Part shown: positions 14,380 to 20,722 of the stretch, piece by piece
Numbering within the stretch: the stretch's first letter is position 1
Layout of the letters: every line of letters starts with the position of its first letter
Made by a program: the position numbers and the translations under genes
The notes under the pieces: generated by a model
Told to the model about the DNA's origin: nothing
The model's input: the letters and a program-made list of their open reading frames with translations, nothing else
The model's database searches: none
NCBI GenBank assembly: GCA_005882715.1
Contig: VBEI01000004.1
Span: forward strand, 1 to 20,722
Reading direction: 5' to 3'
Length of the DNA stretch: 20,722 nucleotides
DNA from: Chloroflexota bacterium
Lineage (GTDB): Bacteria; Chloroflexota; Dehalococcoidia; SM23-28-2; RBG-16-64-32

Positions 14380-15729
14380 ATGACCATTGACACCGACGCC
14401 TCTCGTCGGACATCGTTCGTGCCTGGTTCCCCGGCAGCGCCGTTCGCCGTAGAGCGCGCCGAGGGCGCGTACCTGATTACGCCCGAGGGCCGGCGAATTC
14501 TTGACGCAGCCGGCGGCGCCATTGTCGTCAACATCGGCCACGGCCGGCGGGAGGTCGCGGAAGTAGCGGCACAGGCGCTGGAGCATCTGACTTATGTCGT
14601 GCCGACCTTCGCGACCGAGGCTAAGGCCGGCCTCGTTGAGCGCCTGACCGAGCGCTGGCTGCCTGAACGCCTCACGCGTGCCAGCTTTACGAGCGGCGGC
14701 TCCGAATCGGTAGAAGCCGCCCTGCGTCTGGCGCGCCTGCATCACGTCTGCGCCGGCCGTCCTGAGCGCTGGAAGATCATCGGCAGAGAATTCTCCTACC
14801 ACGGCGTGACCCTCGCGGCGCTCGCTGTCGGTGGGCACGCGTCGCGCAGGAAAGGCTACGAGCCGCTTCTCCTGGACTTCCCCAAGGCCCCGTCTCATTA
14901 CTGCCTCGAGTGCTCGCTGGGCCGTACCTCGGAGGACTGCCGAGGGCAAGCGGCGGACAAGCTCGAAGAGGTCATCGTGCGCGAGGGCCCGGACACCGTC
15001 GCCGCGTTCATCGCAGAGCCGGTCGTGGGGGGCGCGGCCGGGGCTGTCGTCCCTCCAGACGGCTACTGGCCGCGCGTCGCCGAGATCTGCCGAAAGTACG
15101 GCGTCCTTCTGATCGCAGATGAAGTCATGTGCGGCTTCGGCCGGACCGGCGAGAAGTTTGCCGTCAACCACTGGAATATCACGCCCGATATCATGGTTGG
15201 CGGCAAAGGACTGGCGGGCGGGTACGCGCCCATCGGCGGCGTCTACGCCACCGACGAAGTAATGGCGCCGATTGCCGAACGTGGCGAGGACCTCATGTTC
15301 TACACCTTTACCGCGCATCCCGCTTCCTGCGCCGTCGCCGACAAAGTTCTCGAAATCATGGAGCGAGAGGACCTGGTCGCGCGCGCCAGGTCCACGGGCG
15401 AGCTCCTCAGCAAACGGCTCGCCCGCCTCGCGCAGCACCCAAACGTCGCCGAGGTGCGCGGGCTCGGCCTCATGCAGGCCGTCGAGATCGTGCGTGATCG
15501 CGACACCCTCGAACGCTTCCCCGCCGGTGCTCGTATCACCCGCCGGATCGTAGCCGCGGGCCTCAGCAAGGGCGTCTTCCTCTACCCGGCCGGCTCGGGC
15601 GCCGCTCAGGACATCATCATGCTGGGCCCACCGTTCATCATTACCGAAGACGATATCGACCTGCTCGTCCACGTGCTCGAAGAGTCGATCGACGAAGCTG
15701 TATCGCGCTCGGGCGCGGCGCGAAAGTAA
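14380..15729 (+). CDS. Class III PLP-dependent aminotransferase
   Basis: 449 residues, full length for the class. Landmarks: D-A-A-G-G-A-I-V-V-N-I-G-H near residue 45, F-T-S-G-G-S-E-S-V-E-A-A for phosphate binding, L-I-A-D-E-V-M-C-G-F-G-R-T-G with the PLP-nitrogen Asp, and G-G-K276-G-L-A-G-G-Y-A-P with the Schiff-base lysine. Class III enzymes transfer amino groups from omega-amino or other amines to 2-oxoacids. The sequence looks like the broad aspartate aminotransferase-family group (omega-amino acid/beta-alanine type); the amine donor cannot be named. A Cys pair in C-L-E-C-S-L-G-R-T-S-E-D-C (about 172-184) is a less usual insertion. The stop abuts the GTG of the phosphorylase gene. Confidence 0.92.
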   Translation: MTIDTDASRRTSFVPGSPAAPFAVERAEGAYLITPEGRRILDAAGGAIVVNIGHGRREVAEVAAQALEHLTYVVPTFATEAKAGLVERLTERWLPERLTRASFTSGGSESVEAALRLARLHHVCAGRPERWKIIGREFSYHGVTLAALAVGGHASRRKGYEPLLLDFPKAPSHYCLECSLGRTSEDCRGQAADKLEEVIVREGPDTVAAFIAEPVVGGAAGAVVPPDGYWPRVAEICRKYGVLLIADEVMCGFGRTGEKFAVNHWNITPDIMVGGKGLAGGYAPIGGVYATDEVMAPIAERGEDLMFYTFTAHPASCAVADKVLEIMEREDLVARARSTGELLSKRLARLAQHPNVAEVRGLGLMQAVEIVRDRDTLERFPAGARITRRIVAAGLSKGVFLYPAGSGAAQDIIMLGPPFIITEDDIDLLVHVLEESIDEAVSRSGAARK

Positions 15730-17475
15730 GTGACGGCACGGCCGGCCGGCACACCGCGTGTCCATTCGATAGCCTACTTCTCGATGGAGATCGCGCTGGA
15801 TGCGTCGATCCCAACGTATTCCGGCGGGCTGGGCGTGCTTGCCGGCGACACGCTGCGCGCGATGGCAGACCTACGATTGCCAGTTGTCGCCGCAACACTC
15901 GTACACCGCAAGGGATACTTCCGGCAACACCTCGACGGCGACGGGAAACAAACGGAGTCGCCAGACGAGTGGTCGCCGGAGGACAGGCTCGAAGCGCTCG
16001 AGCCGCGGGTGCTGGTGACGATCGAAGGCCGCCCCGTCACGTTGCGCGCCTGGAAGTACGAGGTAGCGGGAGTAACCGACCACCGCATCCCGGTATACCT
16101 GCTCGACAGCGATATCGAATCCAACGACGAGTACGACCGAGCGTTGACAGACTCACTTTACGGCGGCGATATCCGCTACCGGCTCTGCCAGGAGGTCGTG
16201 TTGGGAATCGGCGGCATCGCTATTCTGCGCGCCCTCGGCCACGCCGATTTTCACACCTACCACATGAACGAGGGCCACTCCAGCCTCCTCACCCTCGCGC
16301 TCCTCCAGGAGCACGCGAGCCTCCATGACAGGGGCTCCGTCATCGAGTCTGACGTCGATGACGTGCGCCAGAAGTGCGTGTTCACAACGCACACGCCGGT
16401 CGACGCTGGCCACGACCGCTTCTCGGCTGAGCTCGTCGAGAGTGTGCTGGGCAAGGAGCGCACAGGTATCCTGGCTCGTCTGACGCACCCCGAGGCAGGC
16501 GTGTTCAACCTCACCAAACTGGCGATGTTCTTCTGCCGCAGCGCAAATGGCGTATCGATCCGGCACGCCCACGTCGCGCGGCGGATGTTCCCCGAGACAT
16601 CCATAAGCGCCATCACCAACGGAGTCCATGTGGGGACCTGGACATCGCCACCGTTTGCGAGGCTCTACGACCGGCACGTGCCCGACTGGCGGCGCGACAA
16701 TCGTTACCTCCGGCAAGCCTCAGCAATTCCGCGCGAGGAGATCCAGATGGCCCATGCGGAAACCAAAGCCACATTGCTGGCCGAAGTCGAGCGCCGGACC
16801 TCTACGAAGCTAAATGCCGGAACAATGACGATCGGCTTTGCGCGTCGCGCGACCGGCTACAAGCGCGCGGATCTGCTATATACGGATGAGGAGCGGCTGC
16901 GGCGGATCATCGAGCGCGTGGGGCCGCTTCAGCTCGTCTACGGTGGAAAAGCCCACTCGCGTGACACCACCGGCAAGGCGGCGATCGAGCGAATCTTCTC
17001 AGTAGCGCGCGAACTGAAAGACATCCTGCGTGTCGTCTACCTCGAAGAGTACGACATGAGGCTGGCTGCCGTGATGGTGGCAGGCGTCGACCTGTGGCTG
17101 AACAACCCCCTGAAGCCGCTTGAAGCGTCTGGAACGAGCGGTATGAAGGCCGCCCTCAACGGTGTGCCCAGCCTCAGCGTTCTCGACGGTTGGTGGCTCG
17201 AGGGATGGATCGAGGGCGTTACCGGCTGGGCAATCGGCGATCGATCGGAGGAGTCCGGGGACCCAGTTGCCGAACTCGACTCGCTTTACGGCAAGCTCGA
17301 AAACGCGATCCTCCCGATGTTCTACGATCGGCCACGCGCCTACGCGGACGTTATGCGGAGCGCTATCTCACACAACGGCAGCTTCTTCAATGCGCAGCGG
17401 ATGGTTTCCCAATACGTGCAGAACGTGTACGAGCCCGGAAGCGCGCCCAGGGAAGAGGAGCTGGTGTCTTCGTGA
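15730..17475 (+). CDS. glgP: Alpha-glucan (glycogen) phosphorylase, short type
   Basis: 581 residues, matching the short alpha-glucan phosphorylase family rather than the 800-plus residue GlgP/MalP. Landmarks: Y-F-S-M-E-I-A-L near residue 14, P-T-Y-S-G-G-L-G-V-L-A-G-D, H-M-N-E-G-H-S-S-L-L, T-H-T-P-V-x-A-G-H-D, and E-A-S-G-T-S-G-M-K473-A-A-L-N-G with the PLP-binding lysine. It cleaves alpha-1,4-glucans with phosphate to give glucose-1-phosphate in the cytoplasm. The GTG at 15730 directly follows the aminotransferase stop, and its TGA overlaps the next gene's GTG, so the three genes are coupled. The extra N-terminal domain of classical phosphorylases is absent, as normal for this type. Confidence 0.93.
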   Translation: MTARPAGTPRVHSIAYFSMEIALDASIPTYSGGLGVLAGDTLRAMADLRLPVVAATLVHRKGYFRQHLDGDGKQTESPDEWSPEDRLEALEPRVLVTIEGRPVTLRAWKYEVAGVTDHRIPVYLLDSDIESNDEYDRALTDSLYGGDIRYRLCQEVVLGIGGIAILRALGHADFHTYHMNEGHSSLLTLALLQEHASLHDRGSVIESDVDDVRQKCVFTTHTPVDAGHDRFSAELVESVLGKERTGILARLTHPEAGVFNLTKLAMFFCRSANGVSIRHAHVARRMFPETSISAITNGVHVGTWTSPPFARLYDRHVPDWRRDNRYLRQASAIPREEIQMAHAETKATLLAEVERRTSTKLNAGTMTIGFARRATGYKRADLLYTDEERLRRIIERVGPLQLVYGGKAHSRDTTGKAAIERIFSVARELKDILRVVYLEEYDMRLAAVMVAGVDLWLNNPLKPLEASGTSGMKAALNGVPSLSVLDGWWLEGWIEGVTGWAIGDRSEESGDPVAELDSLYGKLENAILPMFYDRPRAYADVMRSAISHNGSFFNAQRMVSQYVQNVYEPGSAPREEELVSS

Positions 17476-18503
17476 AAGCAGTGGCGTTCGGCGGACCAAG
17501 AAAGATGGAGGTGCGGGAGTTCCCCGGGCCGCACGCCGGCACCTGCCAGGTGGTGGTCGAGGTGGCGTACTGCGGGGTCTGCGGCTCCGACCTCCACGAA
17601 TACGCATCCCAGGCGCCCTCGATGCGTGGCGCCGGCATATTCCAGCCGGTCATGGGTCACGAGTTCACCGGCACGATCTTGGCGCTCGGCAAGGGCGCGA
17701 ATGGCCTTTCAGTTGGCGATCCTGTCGTCGTCCATCCCGGCCGCCCGTGCGGCGCGTGCTACTACTGCAAGGCGGGAGCGACCAACCTGTGCGCAGAACA
17801 GGCCGGCACCGGATACCGTGAGCAAGGCGCTTACGCCGAGCGAGTGGTTGTACACGTGAAACAGGCACTGCATCTACCGGACGACTCCTGGCTCGAGCGC
17901 GCGGCGCTCACGGAACCGCTGGGCGTCGCCATTCACTCTCTGAGCCGGGGCGACATGAATGCCGGCGAGACGGTGTTCATCGCCGGTGGAGGCCCAATCG
18001 GACTCTTGACCATCCTTGCCGCCAAGCACAAAGGCGCGGGCCGGATCATCGTCTCGGAACCGGCCGAGTCCCGACGCCAGCTCGCGCTGAAGATCGGCGC
18101 GACCGAAGCCGTCGATCCAGCCAAGGTGGCCTCAGTGCAGGTGCGCGAGCTGACCGGCGGTCTCGGCTGCGACCTGGCAATCGAGTGCGTTGGCATCGCA
18201 GCGACCATGGACGACTGCCTAGCGTCCACTCGACGCGGCGGCCGCATCGTCGTCGCAGGGGCGTTCGAGCAGCCGTACTCAGTTAACCTGCTGAATCTGC
18301 TCCTCCAAGAGCACTCGATCGCCGGCACCTTCGGTTACGCGTCCGAGTTCCAAGAGGCACGCGACCTGATCGTCGCGGGCGCCGTCGACGTCTCGTCTCT
18401 GATCTCGCGCGTCGTCTCCCTTCACGACCTGCCGTCGGTGTTCGAACAGCTCACGGGGGACCGCAACCGCGACCATAAGGTGCTTGTCGCCCCAAACGGC
18501 TAG
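17472..18503 (+). CDS. Zinc-dependent alcohol dehydrogenase (threonine / butanediol dehydrogenase-like, MDR)
   Basis: 343 residues, normal for a medium-chain dehydrogenase. Catalytic zinc ligands are C37 in C-G-V-C-G-S-D-L-H and H62-E63 in M-G-H-E-F-T-G. Structural zinc cysteines are C93, C96, C99 and C107. The Rossmann fold has A-G-G-G-P-I-G-L-L-T, and an acidic T-E-P-L-G-V-A stretch follows the catalytic domain. NAD(P)-linked oxidation of a secondary alcohol or polyol is expected; L-threonine, 2,3-butanediol or sorbitol dehydrogenase activities all fit. The GTG at 17472 overlaps the phosphorylase TGA (GTGA). The open frame extends to 17190, but that part is only the phosphorylase gene in another frame. 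Confidence 0.9.
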   Translation: MKAVAFGGPRKMEVREFPGPHAGTCQVVVEVAYCGVCGSDLHEYASQAPSMRGAGIFQPVMGHEFTGTILALGKGANGLSVGDPVVVHPGRPCGACYYCKAGATNLCAEQAGTGYREQGAYAERVVVHVKQALHLPDDSWLERAALTEPLGVAIHSLSRGDMNAGETVFIAGGGPIGLLTILAAKHKGAGRIIVSEPAESRRQLALKIGATEAVDPAKVASVQVRELTGGLGCDLAIECVGIAATMDDCLASTRRGGRIVVAGAFEQPYSVNLLNLLLQEHSIAGTFGYASEFQEARDLIVAGAVDVSSLISRVVSLHDLPSVFEQLTGDRNRDHKVLVAPNG

Positions 18504-18538
18504 AGCGGCCCGCCTTCACCCTGGAACGCTTCCCCGTT

Positions 18539-18571
18539 CCGCTCGTCCTGAGGCTCTCGTAGTACGAGCGG
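18539..18571. repeat. Inverted repeat, dispersed-repeat-like; possible terminator
   Basis: CCGCTCGT (18539-18546) pairs with ACGAGCGG (18564-18571) around a 17-base loop. The core TCGTCCTGAG...TCTCGTAGTACGAG resembles a short palindromic repeat I recall from many environmental genomes. It lies 35 bp after the dehydrogenase stop and may act as its terminator, though no T run follows. Confidence 0.4.
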
Positions 18572-18601
18572 GGCAACCACCGCTGCGGCCAGCACAGGTG
18601 C

Positions 18602-18607
18602 TACAAT
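18602..18607 (+). promoter_or_regulatory. Extended -10 box (TGCTACAAT) with ribosome site
   Basis: TACAAT with TG one base upstream lies 26 bp before the ATG at 18634. AAGGAGG (18622-18628) follows, five bases before the ATG. Unlike several others in the window this gene has a normal leader. Confidence 0.5.
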
Positions 18608-18633
18608 CACCCCGCAAAAGCAAGGAGGCACCC

Positions 18634-19608
18634 ATGGTTTCCGCTCCCGTTTACGGCGACATCAAGCCCGAAGACGACTACACCCACCCGCTCGGCCCCG
18701 AGCAGAACTTCAACGAGAGCATGTATTTCAACTTCTTCGACAACGCCCGGGGGTTCGGCGGCTTCCTGCGCATCGGCAACCGCGCGAACGAGAAGTATGC
18801 CGAAGTAACGCTCACGCTCTACCAGCCCAACGGCACCGTGCTGTTCAACTGGAAGCGCCCGGAGATCGAGACCAATGACGCCTTCGACGCCGGTGGCATG
18901 AAGTTCGAGACCGTCGAGCCGCTGGTCAAGCTGCGGACTACCTACGAGGGCCACGCCGTCTCCCTGAAAGACGCGAAGCAAATGGCCGACCCCGGCCAGG
19001 CCTTCCGCCAGAACCCGCACCAGAAGGTCTCCATCGACATGCTGCACGAAGCCGTCGCGCCCGTCTACGGCCAGACCAATAACGAGCGCGCCGATGCCGA
19101 CCCCGAGCGAGGCTTCGGCCGCGCGCACTACGAGGAGCACATGCACGTGACCGGCACTGTCACCATCGACGGCGAGACAACCCAGATCGACGCTTATGGC
19201 CTGCGCGACCACTCCTGGGGCCCGCGCTACTGGCAGAACATCTACTCCTACCGCTGGCTCACCTGCTCTTTCGGTCCGGAGCTGAATGTCATGGTCTCCG
19301 AGATCCGACGGACGCCAGAGGAGCGCACGCAGGGCGGCGTCATCATCCGCGACGGCAAGCTCGAGCGCATCAAGACCATCGACCTCGACTCGGCGTTCGA
19401 AGACGAGCGCATTCATCACCGGCGCATGACCGCGAATCTCGGCCTCGAGAGCGGCGAGCAGGTCACCATCGAGGGGCTGGTGAAGGGCTACATCCCGCTC
19501 CGCAACCGCCGCGCCGGCATGGTGACGCACATCGGCGAAGGCATGACGGAGTACCTCTGCCTCGGCCGCACCGCCCTGGGCATTTCCGAGTACCTGGACC
19601 AAGTCTGA
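18634..19608 (+). CDS. DUF7064/DUF7065 (AttH/CrtC-like fold) protein
   Basis: 324 residues, cytoplasmic, no signal peptide. It appears to be a two-domain beta-rich protein. The marker is G-L-R191-D-H-S-W-G196-P-R-Y-W in the middle, a motif found in DUF7064/DUF7065 proteins and related to the lipocalin-like AttH/CrtC (hydroxyneurosporene hydratase) and Svf1 group. The N-terminal half has N-E-S-M-Y-F-N-F-F-D and G-G-F-L-R-I-G-N-R, also typical of it. The function of this family is not settled; lipid or terpenoid binding is often suggested. The ATG at 18634 is fixed by a strong AAGGAGG; the frame is open further upstream to 18484 but without coding features. It probably forms a single-gene transcript. 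Confidence 0.75.
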   Translation: MVSAPVYGDIKPEDDYTHPLGPEQNFNESMYFNFFDNARGFGGFLRIGNRANEKYAEVTLTLYQPNGTVLFNWKRPEIETNDAFDAGGMKFETVEPLVKLRTTYEGHAVSLKDAKQMADPGQAFRQNPHQKVSIDMLHEAVAPVYGQTNNERADADPERGFGRAHYEEHMHVTGTVTIDGETTQIDAYGLRDHSWGPRYWQNIYSYRWLTCSFGPELNVMVSEIRRTPEERTQGGVIIRDGKLERIKTIDLDSAFEDERIHHRRMTANLGLESGEQVTIEGLVKGYIPLRNRRAGMVTHIGEGMTEYLCLGRTALGISEYLDQV

Positions 19609-19861
19609 CGAATCCGGCCACGCTTGCGAGCGTTCGTTTCCGTTCGTGCTTAGGCGCTCGAAGCATGAGCCGAGCGAACGCGCCCCCGATTTAGCGGGGT
19701 TCGACCCGGGCGGAACTGCGAGCGGTGATCGCCGAGCGCAATGCGAAGTTGTGCGAGCGAATTCGGGTCGGAGACGCGGACACCGGGTCGTTCGCGGAGC
19801 GAGTCAACGAAATCGCCTTGATTGCCTGCGCGGAGGCCCCTGGCCAGCCGCCCGCGCGATG

Positions 19862-19867
19862 TATAAT
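19862..19867 (+). promoter_or_regulatory. TATAAT -10 box upstream of the tRNA pair
   Basis: A perfect TATAAT 77 bp before tRNA-Leu, with no convincing -35 box. The expected start site (about 19874) falls on the first base of the next hairpin. Confidence 0.4.
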
Positions 19868-19874
19868 GAGTGCT

Positions 19875-19900
19875 GAGGCCCGACTGCTAGGTCGGGCCTC
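19875..19900. terminator. Perfect 10-bp hairpin
   Basis: GAGGCCCGAC (19875-19884) pairs without mismatch with GTCGGGCCTC (19891-19900) around the loop TGCTAG. GTGCTT follows rather than a T run. It may be a terminator for upstream transcripts or, if the TATAAT box is used, a 5' hairpin on the tRNA precursor. Confidence 0.5.
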
Positions 19901-19944
19901 GTGCTTGCCCGGCTTCCAGCCGGATCGCTAAGATAGTCGATGCT

Positions 19945-20031
19945 GCCGAGGTGGTGGAATAGGTAGACACGCCGTCTTGAGGGGGCGGTGCCCGTAAGGG
20001 CGTAGGGGTTCAAATCCCCTCCTCGGCACCA
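19945..20031 (+). tRNA. tRNA-Leu (GAG)
   Basis: Class II tRNA with a long variable arm (TGCCCGTAAGGGCGT). Acceptor GCCGAGG / CCTCGGC; anticodon stem CCGTC/GGCGG with loop TTGAGGG, anticodon GAG; T arm GGGG-TTCAAAT-CCCC. Discriminator A at 20028; the 3' CCA (20029-20031) is encoded. Confidence 0.96.
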
Positions 20032-20038
20032 AGCGTGA

Positions 20039-20113
20039 GGCGACGTAGCCAAGTGGTTAAGGCAGGGGTCTGCAAAACCCTGATCGGGGGTTCGAATCCC
20101 CCCGTCGCCTCCA
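20039..20113 (+). tRNA. tRNA-Cys (GCA)
   Basis: Acceptor GGCGACG / CGTCGCC, anticodon stem GGGGT...ACCCT region with loop CTGCAAA (anticodon GCA), T arm GGGGG-TTCGAAT-CCCCC. Discriminator U at 20110, the tRNA-Cys identity base; the CCA (20111-20113) is encoded. It follows tRNA-Leu by seven bases and shares its transcript. Confidence 0.96.
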
Positions 20114-20130
20114 AGTTATTTTTTAAATAC

Positions 20131-20156
20131 GAAAACGGCCCGGATGGGCCGTTTTC
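20131..20156 (+). terminator. Strong intrinsic terminator of the tRNA-Leu/tRNA-Cys transcript
   Basis: GAAAACGGCCC (20131-20141) pairs perfectly over 11 bp with GGGCCGTTTTC (20146-20156) around the loop GGAT, and a T-rich tract runs through the 3' arm into CCCTTTC. It is the clearest terminator in the window and works in both directions in principle. Confidence 0.85.
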
Positions 20157-20288
20157 CCTTTCTCCAGTGATGCAGGAAGTGACTACTTTGAAACCGCAGA
20201 AATAACGAGCTTTCAAAAATACTTATTTTCTGGTATTGACATTCTACTTTATAACGTGTTGATACAAGGGCCTCAACCGATTATTAAC

Positions 20289-20305
20289 GTCTTAACAAGT
20301 CTTAA
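20289..20305 (+). repeat. Phased direct repeat GTCTTAA x2
   Basis: GTCTTAA at 20289-20295 and 20299-20305, spaced exactly ten bases apart within an AT-rich stretch. Direct repeats one helical turn apart are the usual site form for OmpR/PhoB-type response regulators. There is no clear downstream gene. Confidence 0.35.
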
Positions 20306-20342
20306 AGTTGCTTGACTCACGCGGGGCGAATGGGCCTCGGCT

Positions 20343-20492
20343 TCAGCGATGTAGACTACCGAGGGCCCCATGCCATGGCTGCCACAGCATGACACCGACG
20401 GCGATTATGGCGCCCAGGCTGAAGGTTGCGGCGAAGCCGGTCCACCTCCCCATTCGCAGCCGCACCTGTTGCCATCGCGGTTGTCCAAACAT
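20343..20492 (-). CDS. Possible small membrane protein
   Basis: A 49-residue frame from the ATG at 20492 has a basic N-terminus (R-W-Q-Q-V-R-L-R-M-G-R) and one hydrophobic helix (F-A-A-T-F-S-L-G-A-I-I-A-V-G-V-M-L-W), ending L-H-R. This looks like a single-pass small membrane protein oriented inside-positive. No good ribosome site is seen for this ATG or for the longer start at 20600, and third-position base use is only moderately coding-like. Function unknown; it may be chance. Confidence 0.3.
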   Translation of the reverse strand: MFGQPRWQQVRLRMGRWTGFAATFSLGAIIAVGVMLWQPWHGALGSLHR

Positions 20493-20722
20493 CACACCAC
20501 GTTCACGCCCCGTAGGTAGTCGATGTTTCACGGCACCAGCGGGGCTCACCGTCCTTGTTCGTGGACGTCGCTCAAGCCCAGCTATCCAGGGCAACCTCAT
20601 ATGGCTGTCCTACCTCTCTCCCCGCGAATGGTTCTCAATGCTGGGCTAATCTGAGAGGCACGTCAACGCTTATCAGTCAACTACCTGTAAGAACCTCATC
20701 AGAACTTCAACTCACTGTCCGG

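Larger units (their letters stand above)
19609..19944. other. 336-bp region without a supportable gene; inverted repeat 19630-19681
   Basis: GCGTTCG (19630-19636) pairs with CGAACGC (19675-19681), and inside it GTTC-x-TGCTT pairs with AAGCA-x-GAGC, making a long imperfect hairpin that may end the upstream transcript. A 68-residue frame at 19725-19931 (E-R-N-A-K-L-C-E-R-I-R then E-R-V-N-E-I-A-L) looks faintly protein-like but has no good ribosome site and runs through the hairpin at 19875; it may be a relic. A TATAAT box lies at 19862. Confidence 0.4.
20114..20722. other. AT-richer, gene-poor right end
   Basis: After the terminator the sequence is clearly AT-richer (about 20165-20315) than the rest of the window. 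It holds TTGACA (20236-20241) as a possible -35 box, with only a weak TTGATA 17 bp later, and a pair of GTCTTAA repeats. Further right GC rises again and only one small doubtful frame is seen. The inverted repeat GGGCCTCGG / CCGAGGGCCC (about 20330-20369) closes that frame on the minus strand. The change of composition beside a tRNA gene is compatible with the edge of an acquired segment. Confidence 0.4.

Noticed and set aside
14326..15765. 479-residue open frame on the minus strand
   Set aside because: It is antisense to the class III aminotransferase, which has all catalytic motifs.
18607..19602. 331-residue open frame on the minus strand
   Set aside because: It is antisense to the DUF7064-like gene, which has a strong ribosome site and family motif.

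Overview
The window is a GC-rich bacterial stretch with dense, operon-like gene packing, frequent GTG and TTG starts, 4-nt start/stop overlaps and CCA-encoding tRNA genes. The gene content (short-type alpha-glucan phosphorylase, fused 2-oxoacid:ferredoxin oxidoreductase, LarA-like protein, GrdB/PrdB-like protein, rhomboid) would suit an uncultured Chloroflexota, perhaps Dehalococcoidia-like. That placement is an inference from gene content only; there is no rRNA or marker gene here.

Layout. The left end (1-2462) is on the minus strand: a partial helix-turn-helix protein running off the edge, a small zinc-ribbon gene that looks frameshifted, an AI-2E family permease and a TauE/SafE permease. 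A LarA-like (nickel lactate racemase family) gene diverges to the right (2540-3916). A second minus-strand group follows (3953-6406): rhomboid protease, alpha/beta hydrolase and a GrdB/PrdB-like protein whose reading frame is interrupted by one in-frame UGA. Next come a divergent helical protein of unknown function, a glycerophosphodiesterase and tRNA-Trp. Positions 8246-8754 hold no gene but many repeats and hairpins, including a 17-nt duplicate of the tRNA-Trp anticodon arm. A membrane diguanylate cyclase lies on the minus strand (8755-10188). From 10433 everything reads rightward: a CBS - KorA - KorB - zinc-ribbon/CBS operon, then class III aminotransferase - glucan phosphorylase - zinc alcohol dehydrogenase, then a DUF7064/AttH-like protein. 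The window closes with tRNA-Leu(GAG), tRNA-Cys(GCA), a strong terminator and an AT-richer, gene-poor tail.

How the genes fit together. The Kor operon supplies ferredoxin-linked oxidative decarboxylation (or reductive carboxylation) of a 2-oxoacid and is bracketed by two CBS-pair proteins that may report adenylate state. The phosphorylase mobilises glycogen to glucose-1-phosphate and is translationally packed with an alcohol dehydrogenase and an aminotransferase.

The most notable item is the gene at 5531-6406. Two halves of one GrdB/PrdB-like protein lie in the same frame, joined by TGA at 5906-5908 in the context T-P-A-U-P-D-C-C. A hairpin that fits the bacterial SECIS rules begins 17 nt after the TGA. 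I read it as a selenoprotein with a U-x-x-C redox motif. Ordinary annotation would split it into two hypothetical genes. No selenocysteine machinery is in this window, so this remains a prediction.
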